Shown: in pieces, positions 8,071 to 15,057 of the stretch
Position numbering within the stretch: the stretch's first letter is position 1
How the letters are laid out: the number at the start of each line of letters is the position of its first letter
Assembly: GCA_023378805.1 (NCBI GenBank)
Contig: JAMCSQ010000028.1
Coordinates: 1 to 18,648 of the forward strand
From: Candidatus Parvarchaeota archaeon
Lineage (GTDB): Archaea > Nanobdellota > Nanobdellia > Parvarchaeales > Parvarchaeaceae
DNA: 18,648 bases
Reading direction: 5' to 3'
Position numbers and translations under genes: made by a program
The notes under the pieces: model-generated
Databases searched by the model: none
What the model was told of the DNA's origin: nothing
The model's input: only the letters and a program-made list of their open reading frames with translations

Positions 8071-8829
8071 ATGAGAATATTATCCTGGAATGTAAACGGA
8101 CTAAGAAGTGTTGCAAGAAAACACGAAATACAGAAGATAGTAGATTCGCAGATCTACGATGCGATACTTATGCAGGAAACTAAAATTGAAGAAGCAAGTA
8201 GTATAATAAAACAAGATAAATACCTGCAGTACATAATGCCTTCCATTGAGAAAAAAGGGTACAGCGGAGTAATGACAATGTGCAAGAACAAGCCGCTTAG
8301 CATTATTTATGGGATTAAAAATGAAAAATACGATAAAGAAGGAAGGATTATAACCGTGGAATTTAGCGACTACTTTGTAATAAACGGCTATTTTCCTAAT
8401 TCTAGGAGAGATCTGAGTAGACTGGAGTATAAGATAGAATTCAACAAGGAGATGCTTAAATTTATGGAAAGACTAAGAAAGAAAAAGCCGATAATAGTAG
8501 GAGGAGATTTCAATGTTGCACACACTGAACTAGATATAGCTAGACCAAAACAGAATGAAGGAAGCGCTGGGTTTACTTTACAAGAACGGGGATTCATTGA
8601 TAAGCTTATTGAAAAAGGATATATTGATACTTTTAGGTTATTCAAAAAAGATGGAGGAAATTATTCATGGTGGACTTATTTATACAAGAGCGCAAGAAAA
8701 AACAATATTGGATGGAGAATAGACTATTTTTTTGTATCCAATGAGCTGAAAAATAAAGTAAAGGCAGCAGGAATACTTAAAAACCAGGAAGGATCTGATC
8801 ATGTGCCGGTATTTTTAGAAATCAATTAA
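8071..8829 (+). CDS. xth: Exonuclease III-family AP endonuclease
   Basis: The product cuts DNA 5' of abasic sites and has 3'-repair exonuclease activity, acting in base excision repair in the cytoplasm. At 252 residues it is full length. Family motifs appear in order: WNVNGLR (6-12), QETK with metal-binding Glu36, NGYFPN (105-110), GGDFNVAH with Asp146 and Asn148, WRIDYF with Asp218, and catalytic GSDH (Asp243, His244). An earlier in-frame ATG at 8014 would add 19 residues with no family match, encoded by the AT-rich promoter, so I chose 8071, where the core sequence MRILSWN begins. It converges with the KaiC-like gene. Not to be confused with class II Nfo, which has a different fold. Confidence 0.95.
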   Translation: MRILSWNVNGLRSVARKHEIQKIVDSQIYDAILMQETKIEEASSIIKQDKYLQYIMPSIEKKGYSGVMTMCKNKPLSIIYGIKNEKYDKEGRIITVEFSDYFVINGYFPNSRRDLSRLEYKIEFNKEMLKFMERLRKKKPIIVGGDFNVAHTELDIARPKQNEGSAGFTLQERGFIDKLIEKGYIDTFRLFKKDGGNYSWWTYLYKSARKNNIGWRIDYFFVSNELKNKVKAAGILKNQEGSDHVPVFLEIN

Positions 8830-9521
8830 AAGACGGGCTGATCCTGGAAAATGTTTATGCCGTTGTTTCCTATGTCAAAAGGATGCATTCCGGTGCTGTG
8901 AGAGGAGAATCTCATCTTAACTATGGATATTGCTTTTTGATAGAAATTTTGATTGTATATCATTGAAAGCAGTATTACCATATCCGAAAGATAAATCGGT
9001 ATTGCTATGTCCTCTGATAATTCCATTGTGTTTATATCACCGTATCTTTCTATTGTAACTAAGGCGGTACCAAACTCCCTAAGCATTTTAAATGTATCCG
9101 TAAGTATATTTCTCTGCAAAGTAGGATCTTTAACTTCCCAAAGAAAAGGCGTAAGAGGGTCTATCACTATTCTTGCATGCTTTTCTTTTCTTGTTTCAAG
9201 TATCTTTGGCAGATCTATTGAAAGAAAATTCTTGAAATCATGGCCGCTCATTCTTGAAAAAACAAAATTTGAATTTAGGTTTTCCTTAAATTCACTAAAC
9301 CCAAATGCGTCACACTGTTCTAAGAAAGAATCTATGTCCTGTTCCATGCTTATGTAAAAAACCTTTTCATTGTTTTTTAGTCCTTCTCTAAGAAATTCCG
9401 TACAGAATATACTTTTACCAGCACCGGGAGAACCATATATGGCTACTACACTGTTTTTCACGAATCCGCCATTTACTATTGCATCAAAACCATTCACTCC
9501 GCTTTTGATCCTTTCAACCAT
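8826..9521 (-). CDS. KaiC/RadA-superfamily ATPase, single domain
   Basis: This is a 231-residue RecA-fold ATPase of the archaeal KaiC-like group. It has a GVNGFDAIVNGG entry motif (8-19), Walker A GSPGAGKS (30-37), a likely catalytic Glu in YISME (60), Walker B RIVID (117-121), and the KaiC-type end KMRFSSHSTGMHPFDI (202-217) followed by GINIF. Single-domain archaeal members have varied or unknown roles, including signalling and RecA-like functions, and the sequence does not decide among them. Its stop codon overlaps that of the xth gene on the other strand by 4 bases. It lies next to two DNA-repair genes, a weak hint of a DNA-related job. An alternative ATG at 9525 is in another frame. Confidence 0.9.
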   Translation of the reverse strand: MVERIKSGVNGFDAIVNGGFVKNSVVAIYGSPGAGKSIFCTEFLREGLKNNEKVFYISMEQDIDSFLEQCDAFGFSEFKENLNSNFVFSRMSGHDFKNFLSIDLPKILETRKEKHARIVIDPLTPFLWEVKDPTLQRNILTDTFKMLREFGTALVTIERYGDINTMELSEDIAIPIYLSDMVILLSMIYNQNFYQKAISIVKMRFSSHSTGMHPFDIGNNGINIFQDQPVF

Positions 9522-9535
9522 ACATAATAAAGTAT

Positions 9536-9548
9536 TTCTTATAATTTA
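9536..9548 (-). promoter_or_regulatory. TATA-like box for the KaiC-like gene
   Basis: On the minus strand the tract reads AAATTATAAG, centred about 21 bases before the ATG at 9521, in the short gap after the polX stop. The spacing suggests a leaderless or nearly leaderless transcript. Confidence 0.45.
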
Positions 9549-9552
9549 TTAA

Positions 9553-11259
9553 CTATCTCCTTAGCTTTAATACCTCCTTATATTCCAAGGTATTTATAAT
9601 ATCCCTTTTCTCGAGCCATCCTCTTCTGGCTATTGCTGCAGCAAGGTTTAAAAATCTAAGATGTTCTGTTCTGTGAGAGTCGCTTCCAAGAGAAAACTTT
9701 ATTGAATAATCTTTTGCCTTTTTCACTAAATCAAACGGCAAATCTGATCTTTCAGGGTAACCATCTATTTCCAGTAAAACATCATTATTTTTACAAGCTT
9801 CCATTACCTTGTCGAAGTCAAGCTTTAATCCCTCTCTTTGTCCGATTATTCTATCAGTTGGATGGGCAATTGTGTTTATCATTCCACTATTTATTGCTTT
9901 AATTAATCTAGAAGTAAGTTCTTTGCTATTCATGTTGAGGTTCTGGTGCATTGCTCCTATAACAAAATCCAACTCCTTTAGAGACTCATCTTTTAAATCT
10001 AATGAACCGTCTTTCAGTATCTCAAGTTCCACTCCTTTCAATATTTTTATATCGCTTTTTTCATTGAATGAATCTATCTTTTTATTTAATTCAAAGAAAC
10101 GTTTTTCATCCAGACCATGTGCAACCGGCAGACTCCTGCTATGATTTGTAAGAGCAATGTACTTCAAACCTTTTTGTTCTGCTGCATAAGCCATCTCTTC
10201 CAGCGAATTCATTCCGTCACTGTCTTTAGTATGAACATGCAAATCGCCGATAACCTCTCCATAACCCACAAGTTTTGGAAGTTTATGTTCCTGTGCCGCT
10301 TCTATTTCTCCAGTGTTTTCCCGTAGTTCTGGCGGTATAAAATCCATTCCCAGTTTATTGTATATCTCATCTTCGCTTTTACCAGCTATAGAATCTTTTC
10401 CTTTAAACAAGCCATATTCATTTAATTTTAAGCCCTTTGATATCGCTATTTTTCTTAGTTTCACATTATGATCTTTATTGCCGGTGAAATACTGCATGGC
10501 AGCACCGAACGATTCTTTTGATAGCACCCTTATATCACAAGTTGTGCCTATACCCAATTCTACTGTGGTTTTTGTGGGCCCCTTAACTACAATGCCTTTC
10601 ACTTCATCCATCTTCGAAAACAAATCCATACCTGCTTCCGGTTTTTCGGAGATTGCAAGTATATCTATATCTCCTATTGTTTCCCTCATTCTACGCATTG
10701 AGCCTGCTATATCCACTCTTTCAAAAGGGCCGCTTTTCCTTAATTTTTCTATCAACGAATTTGTGTATTCTAGGACATAACCAAGAAGAAGCCTATCATT
10801 TTTAATGCTCATAAATGACTCAAGATTCTTCTTAAGCTCTTCTTCACTTTTCTTGCCAAAACCCTCTATACCCTGTATTTTTTGTTCGTCCAATGCTTTC
10901 TTAAGATCATCTACTGTTTTTATTCCCAATTTCTTATAAAGAGTATAAACTCTTTTTGGGCCCATTCCCCTTATTTTCCTAAAACTGTCAAAGTCTATCG
11001 GATATTTCTTTTTTAGATCTTCATACTTGCTTATTTTCCCCGTTTCTACGTATTCCTTTATTGAATTCGCTATTGACTTACCAACGCCCTCTAATTCAAG
11101 AAGTCTTCCTTCTTTGTAAACTTTGCTTATATCTTCTGATAGGCCTGAAATAGTTAAGCCAGCTGTCCTATAAGCCCTTGGCTCCCATTTAACACCTTTA
11201 ATATCAAGAATATCTGCAATGTCATTCAATTTTTCAGCCAAATCCTTGTTTGACCCCAT
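9553..11259 (-). CDS. polX: Family X DNA polymerase with PHP domain
   Basis: A gap-filling DNA polymerase of the bacterial/archaeal PolX type, 568 residues, the usual length. The N-terminal part has three helix-hairpin-helix-like motifs (GVGKS 58-62, GMGPK 98-102, GFGKK 133-137). The nucleotidyltransferase core has GSMRR (186-190), the catalytic pair Asp197/Asp199 in GDIDI, and the third Asp242 in CDIRV. From about residue 338 comes a PHP domain with all metal-ligand motifs visible: DLHVHT (His341, His343), SDG, TNHS, GVELEI, GAMH, AHP and GSDSH. Both activities therefore look intact: polymerase, and 3'-5' exonuclease or 3'-phosphate processing. It sits in the minus-strand run between apgM and the KaiC-like gene, near the AP endonuclease, consistent with base-excision or gap repair. 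Confidence 0.96.
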   Translation of the reverse strand: MGSNKDLAEKLNDIADILDIKGVKWEPRAYRTAGLTISGLSEDISKVYKEGRLLELEGVGKSIANSIKEYVETGKISKYEDLKKKYPIDFDSFRKIRGMGPKRVYTLYKKLGIKTVDDLKKALDEQKIQGIEGFGKKSEEELKKNLESFMSIKNDRLLLGYVLEYTNSLIEKLRKSGPFERVDIAGSMRRMRETIGDIDILAISEKPEAGMDLFSKMDEVKGIVVKGPTKTTVELGIGTTCDIRVLSKESFGAAMQYFTGNKDHNVKLRKIAISKGLKLNEYGLFKGKDSIAGKSEDEIYNKLGMDFIPPELRENTGEIEAAQEHKLPKLVGYGEVIGDLHVHTKDSDGMNSLEEMAYAAEQKGLKYIALTNHSRSLPVAHGLDEKRFFELNKKIDSFNEKSDIKILKGVELEILKDGSLDLKDESLKELDFVIGAMHQNLNMNSKELTSRLIKAINSGMINTIAHPTDRIIGQREGLKLDFDKVMEACKNNDVLLEIDGYPERSDLPFDLVKKAKDYSIKFSLGSDSHRTEHLRFLNLAAAIARRGWLEKRDIINTLEYKEVLKLRR

Positions 11260-11275
11260 AACCTACCTAAAAATT

Positions 11276-11288
11276 CCATATATTTAAG
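11276..11288 (-). promoter_or_regulatory. TATA-like box for polX
   Basis: On the minus strand it reads CTTAAATATATGG, centred about 23 bases before the ATG at 11259. An AGGTAGG stretch lies just before the ATG and could aid initiation, but it is closer than a normal Shine-Dalgarno site. Confidence 0.5.
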
Positions 11289-11310
11289 AATAGTTTACAC
11301 TGAATAAATA

Positions 11311-12573
11311 TCAAATTGACATAACAAACGGCATTATACCCACGGCCTTTTTGATTTCGCTTATATGATTTTTTAAACAGCTAGCCTCACTGAAATTGCT
11401 ACTGAAACCGAACTTTTTATTTGATATCATTACAGGTATATTTGAGTTTATATGTCTCTTAAGCTTGCTAGAAGTAGCATGATCACATGTAAGCACTAAC
11501 GTGTCTTTTTCAAGGTCCAAAGCACCTGCCAGCTGTGATATTATTATTTTGTCTATGCTCTCTATTATAGCATATTTATCCATGAATTTACCGAGGTGTG
11601 AAACCGCGTCTGTCTGTTTTATGTGAAGATAAACTGCATCAAATTTTGAAAGCGCCTTTACTGTCTTCTCTGCTTTATCATAAAAATCCTTTCTTATGTC
11701 CTTCTCTTCAATAGTATCAACAAGGGTCATGCCTGCAGCAGTTGCTATCCCTTTTTCGAGAGGCATGCCAACAACTGCAGCCCACTTCTTACCGTATTTT
11801 TCATTTATATCACAAAGTCTGGGATCTTTGCTTGCAGCATCCCTTAAAAATAAATAATTTGGCAGATCCAAGCCTTTCTTTTTCCTTTCTTTGAAAACTT
11901 TTGAATCTTTTATTACAGTGTTGGCTTTTGACACGAAATTGTTAAGAAGCAAAGCAGTATACTCTGCTTCTTTTCTTACTGCTCTTATCTTATGTATCCT
12001 TTTATCAGTTATACCAGTTGCAAAGCTTAATTTTACTCCGTTTCCAAAAAATTTGGCGGTGTAGCCTGGCTCATTGTTTGACACAAAAGAAGAGAAAGCT
12101 TTTTTCCCGGAGCGGAAAACTAGCCCGGCTCTATAACCTTCCCCAGCCTTAAATTCAAAATCTGCGCCTACCCTAACCTTTCTGTTTATTTCATCAGAAA
12201 TATCTTGTAATTCCTGCTTTGACATATAAGTTCTGACTGAATTTAGCTTGCCGTTTACAACTGAACCAAAATTAACTCTTATGCTTAATTCACCGTCCTT
12301 CGGTTGCATGTTAAGTCCAAGACACTCGAACCAGCCCCTTCCTGTAGAGTATTTAAGAGGATCATATCCCAAATCGGCCATAACGCCTGAATCACTTTGG
12401 GGCGCAAACTTACCCAATACGGTAGGATAAGCAAATTTGGCATGCCTTAGAAATCTATAAAGATTGGTCTTTATTGCGTAGTCAAGAGGCGTTTTATTTT
12501 TTAGTTGTTTAATCGGAAGATCCGCCATCCCATCTACTATTATAAAAACAGTCTTATTCATTTCTATCGCCAT
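11311..12573 (-). CDS. apgM: 2,3-bisphosphoglycerate-independent phosphoglycerate mutase, archaeal type
   Basis: Interconverts 3- and 2-phosphoglycerate in glycolysis/gluconeogenesis; an alkaline-phosphatase-fold enzyme needing divalent metal. The 420 residues match the family length. Visible motifs: VDGMADLP (13-20) with the first metal Asp, KTPLDYA (27-33), PQSDSGVMADLGYDP with the likely nucleophile Ser60, STGRGWFECLG, RVNFGSV, HIKQTDAVSHLGK and TCDHATSSKLKRH, the last two holding the remaining Asp/His metal ligands. The start at 12573 is 28 bases from the preceding gene; an alternative ATG four codons on (12561) is equally plausible. It implies central carbon metabolism is at least partly kept in this organism. 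Confidence 0.95.
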   Translation of the reverse strand: MAIEMNKTVFIIVDGMADLPIKQLKNKTPLDYAIKTNLYRFLRHAKFAYPTVLGKFAPQSDSGVMADLGYDPLKYSTGRGWFECLGLNMQPKDGELSIRVNFGSVVNGKLNSVRTYMSKQELQDISDEINRKVRVGADFEFKAGEGYRAGLVFRSGKKAFSSFVSNNEPGYTAKFFGNGVKLSFATGITDKRIHKIRAVRKEAEYTALLLNNFVSKANTVIKDSKVFKERKKKGLDLPNYLFLRDAASKDPRLCDINEKYGKKWAAVVGMPLEKGIATAAGMTLVDTIEEKDIRKDFYDKAEKTVKALSKFDAVYLHIKQTDAVSHLGKFMDKYAIIESIDKIIISQLAGALDLEKDTLVLTCDHATSSKLKRHINSNIPVMISNKKFGFSSNFSEASCLKNHISEIKKAVGIMPFVMSI

Positions 12574-12590
12574 TTAAATAAAGCGGAAAA

Positions 12591-12601
12591 GATATTTAAA
12601 T
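12591..12601 (-). promoter_or_regulatory. TATA-like box for apgM
   Basis: On the minus strand it reads ATTTAAATATC, centred about 23 bases before the ATG at 12573 and immediately after the upstream gene's stop. It suggests apgM can be transcribed separately from the upstream genes. Confidence 0.5.
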
Positions 12602-13420
12602 TTAGCTTAGATTGCCATTTGAACCAAGTATAGCCAATCTCTTTATAAGTTCATCATTTCTACTTGCTTTGCTGTTGTCAGTCTTCTGTTCCTTGAGCAG
12701 TTCATTCAATTTATCTGCTATGTCTTTATTTGATTTTAACAGATCGTCAAGTTTAGATATCAACTCTGAAATTGAATGGAGATCATTTTCCGTTATATTT
12801 ACAGTATTTGGATTAACTTTAGCTGGTTCACTGTAATTTCCCACTTTACTTACAGGACTACTCTTAATATAAGAATTGCTTTTATACTCTGCTGTTTTGA
12901 TATTGCTAGTAGAATTTACATTTTTTGGTTTAATTTCCGTCTTATTTTGAACATTCTTAAGGTCCTGCGCCACACTAATTTTTTTCTGCTCTACCGCATT
13001 TTTCTTAAGCTTCTCCAGCAAGTTATTTATATTCTCAACTTCCTGTTTTTCCATTTCAACCCTGCTTATGGTTTTCTTTATGTCTGTATACGAATCTTTA
13101 TCTTTTATTTCAGGATTAGTAGAATTTATTTTAGGAATAGTAGATCTTATTTCAGTATTAGTAGAATTAAATGTTTCCATCTTCTTACTGGATAAAAGCG
13201 GTTCTTGCTCTACAGGATATGCATTTTTGCTGTTTATAACGTCTTTTTCTATGTTGTTTATTCTGTTCTTGTAGTTTTCTATTTGATTTATCAATTCACT
13301 GTTTTTATCCACAGTTACCCTGTCTATGTCTAAGAAACTTATATTAAGATTACTTTCAAATTCCGCTATTTTTTTCTTTACTTCCTCTATTCTATCTATA
13401 AGACTGTCTTTACTGTCCAT
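12602..13420 (-). CDS. Orphan coiled-coil protein, function unknown
   Basis: I do not recognise this 272-residue protein. It is rich in Lys, Glu, Asn, Ser and Ile, with no signal peptide, membrane segment or cysteine. Three charged heptad-like stretches (about 1-65, 110-155, 210-248) suggest coiled coils, separated by low-complexity Asn/Ser/Thr-rich linkers. The middle linker has a short internal duplication (STNTEI and STNPEI, 14 residues apart). The C-terminal part (SISELISKLDDLLKSNKDI, then NDELIKRLAIL) is the most ordered-looking and may be a binding or oligomerisation element. It lies between fibrillarin and apgM in the same direction with its own TATA-like box. An intracellular scaffold or a fast-evolving lineage-specific protein are both possible. 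The ATG at 13420 is the first in frame after the promoter. Confidence 0.8.
   Translation of the reverse strand: MDSKDSLIDRIEEVKKKIAEFESNLNISFLDIDRVTVDKNSELINQIENYKNRINNIEKDVINSKNAYPVEQEPLLSSKKMETFNSTNTEIRSTIPKINSTNPEIKDKDSYTDIKKTISRVEMEKQEVENINNLLEKLKKNAVEQKKISVAQDLKNVQNKTEIKPKNVNSTSNIKTAEYKSNSYIKSSPVSKVGNYSEPAKVNPNTVNITENDLHSISELISKLDDLLKSNKDIADKLNELLKEQKTDNSKASRNDELIKRLAILGSNGNLS
13105..13168 (-). repeat. Short in-frame tandem repeat inside the coiled-coil gene
   Basis: Bases 13105-13126 and 13147-13168 are 22-base copies that differ at one position, 42 bp (14 codons) apart. They encode the NSTNTEI and NSTNPEI segments of the linker, a sign of recent slippage-type expansion. Confidence 0.85.
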
Positions 13421-13441
13421 ATTATTATTTTAATCTTTACC

Positions 13442-13451
13442 CATTTATATC
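13442..13451 (-). promoter_or_regulatory. TATA-like box for the coiled-coil gene
   Basis: On the minus strand it reads GATATAAATG, centred about 27 bases before the ATG at 13420, in the 64-base gap after the fibrillarin gene. Confidence 0.5.
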
Positions 13452-13484
13452 TTTACTGGGTACTTTAACTGTATAAATTGAAAC

Positions 13485-14159
13485 TCATTCCTTTTTTCGT
13501 AGTATAAGCAAAGAATGGTCCTTTTGGTAGGGATAAAGATTTATCTCCCTTATAATATCAAACTTTGACCTTAATTTTTTCACTTCATTTCTTATTACTT
13601 CTCTTGGATCCAAAGAAACGTCTATACTCCTTGTTTTTACAGCAAAAACTCCTATTTTTCCACCTTTTAAGAAGAGATCTGCATTTTTTATGAAAATATC
13701 TGTTTGATCTCTCTGTGCAACATCTTGATAAAGTAAATCGCATTTTGGTACACTGCCTGAATAATTCTCAGGCTTCCTAGCATCACCTACAATTGGGAAT
13801 ATGTTTTTTCTCCATTCCGCAAGCAATATTAAATTTACTGCCATCTCCTCCGCTATTTCCACTGCATAGACCTGCCCATTAAAACCAATTATATCAGAAA
13901 CATGAGAAACTGTAGTTCCAGAAGAAGCCCCAAGATAAAGCACTTTATAGCTATCCTTCATATCGATTCCATTCAAACCTTTATAAAATGCAGCTGCAAA
14001 CTTGCTTCTATACGGAATCCATTCCCTATATATCTTATCATTAAAATTAAAGATTTTTTCGCCATAGACTGATTTTCCGCCATAAGCGCTTAAAGTTACA
14101 AGCGTACGTCTTCTATCTAAAAGCCAGTATACTCTGTCAATTATTCTTTTAAGTTCCAT
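13485..14159 (-). CDS. flpA: Fibrillarin, rRNA/tRNA 2'-O-methyltransferase
   Basis: The catalytic subunit of the archaeal box C/D RNP; it transfers methyl from S-adenosylmethionine to ribose 2'-OH at sites chosen by guide RNAs. At 224 residues it is a normal archaeal length. Visible motifs are the REWIPYRSKFAAAFYKGL region (45-62), the SAM-binding loop LYLGASSGTT (74-83), VYAVE with acidic Glu101, VGDARKP (Asp125), LLYQDVAQ (Asp146), FAVKTRSID with Lys175, and a C-terminal YPYQKDHSLL. It starts 11 bases inside the end of the Nop5 gene, so the two partners are translationally coupled. Confidence 0.96.
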   Translation of the reverse strand: MELKRIIDRVYWLLDRRRTLVTLSAYGGKSVYGEKIFNFNDKIYREWIPYRSKFAAAFYKGLNGIDMKDSYKVLYLGASSGTTVSHVSDIIGFNGQVYAVEIAEEMAVNLILLAEWRKNIFPIVGDARKPENYSGSVPKCDLLYQDVAQRDQTDIFIKNADLFLKGGKIGVFAVKTRSIDVSLDPREVIRNEVKKLRSKFDIIREINLYPYQKDHSLLILRKKE

Positions 14160-14889
14160 TTTTTACCCTGTTTATGTCCTTAAGCATCTTTTCCATAATA
14201 ATACTGCTCTTATCCTCTTTTGAAAGAACATCGGTTTTTATAGCGAGAGAAGTATAAGCTGCAATAACTTTTGCCATTTTGCCTTTTAATTTATCAGATA
14301 CTGAAAGCATAAGTTCGTGGTTGTATATAACGCCATATTTCGGAGTAGCTTTCTTTTTCCTCGCGGCAAACATCGCTTTTTCAGCCCCAAGCACCTGTAT
14401 TTTGGAAGAAGGCATAAGCATAAGCAAATATGAACTGCCTGCTAAATAAATAATTCTTGCTGCTATCTCCGAGCCTAAAACTGCATTTAGATTTGGATAA
14501 ATTTTTTTTATTATATCATTAAGCCTGTCATTAACTACCTTCCTTAGATCAGAAAGATTACTTAACTCATTTACTGAAAGCGACAAAAGTTGAATCTCTT
14601 CGTCATCCAAATCAAGGCCCATGCTTTCAATGGGAATAGCTAGCTTATCTGAAGTGCTCTTTCTGTCGCAAGATTCTTTTAGGGCAGCTATAAAGTTATC
14701 TCTTTCCTTTAGCTTATCCGCAGCTTCTGGATAGTAAAGAAAGTAAAGATCATTTAACTGCTCAAATATTGTGTTTTCCCCTTTTTCAAGTGAATCGGAG
14801 AAGGCTATAAGTTTTCTTATAAGATCATCAACTGATAACCCTTCCTTTATCTTTTTCCTTGCTTTTTCTATGAATTCTCTATTGTCCAT
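14149..14889 (-). CDS. Nop5 (Nop56/58 family), short form
   Basis: Scaffold of the box C/D methylation RNP, joining L7Ae-bound guide RNA to fibrillarin. The Nop domain is clear: LAGSSYLLMLMP (149-160), SSKIQVLGAEKAMF (161-174) and TPKYGVIYNHELM (182-194). Before it is a coiled-coil region with LNDLYFLYYPEA (45-56), which aligns with the canonical REWYxxHFPEL segment. At 246 residues it is short. Only about 20 residues precede the coiled coil, where many archaeal Nop5 proteins have a larger fibrillarin-binding N-terminal domain, and the Lys-rich tail is absent. An in-frame stop four codons upstream (14899-14901) rules out an extended start. Other short archaeal Nop5 proteins exist in my recollection, so the reduction may not be unique. 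The downstream partner gene overlaps by 11 bases. Confidence 0.93.
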   Translation of the reverse strand: MDNREFIEKARKKIKEGLSVDDLIRKLIAFSDSLEKGENTIFEQLNDLYFLYYPEAADKLKERDNFIAALKESCDRKSTSDKLAIPIESMGLDLDDEEIQLLSLSVNELSNLSDLRKVVNDRLNDIIKKIYPNLNAVLGSEIAARIIYLAGSSYLLMLMPSSKIQVLGAEKAMFAARKKKATPKYGVIYNHELMLSVSDKLKGKMAKVIAAYTSLAIKTDVLSKEDKSSIIMEKMLKDINRVKNGT

Positions 14890-15057
14890 TTTATGTATTT
14901 ATGCTTCTTTTAATTTGTCTGCATTTCGTTCAAAGGTATGTATATAAAACATAGTCATTGAAGAGATGACATACTACTAATGTATACTCTCTTTATTAAT
15001 ATATTCCGAATAATCGGATTCCATTTAGAATATTTTTATAATTTTTAAAAAACCAGC
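14890..15057 (-). promoter_or_regulatory. Intergenic region: spoVR transcript end and nop5-flpA promoter
   Basis: Read on the minus strand, a T-run (TTTTTT) directly after the SpoVR stop (near 15047-15053) could end that transcript in the usual archaeal way. Next, TCCGA and TCGGA (15005-15009 and 15014-15018) form a small inverted repeat nested inside ATATTC/GAATAT arms (15001-15006 and 15028-15033). A TATA-like GTTTTATATA (14941-14950) lies about 57 bases before the Nop5 ATG; a weaker AAATTAAAAG near 14912 is at the usual leaderless distance. I see no small gene here. Confidence 0.45.

Noticed and set aside
12776..13195. Plus-strand 139-codon frame opposite the coiled-coil gene
   Set aside because: It is rich in Phe/Ile/Tyr, as expected for the complement of Lys/Asn/Glu codons, and is inconsistent with the minus-strand gene run.
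14937..14990. Possible box C/D guide RNA beside nop5 (GAGATGAC resembles a C box)
   Set aside because: The C-box match is imperfect and no CTGA D box follows at suitable spacing.
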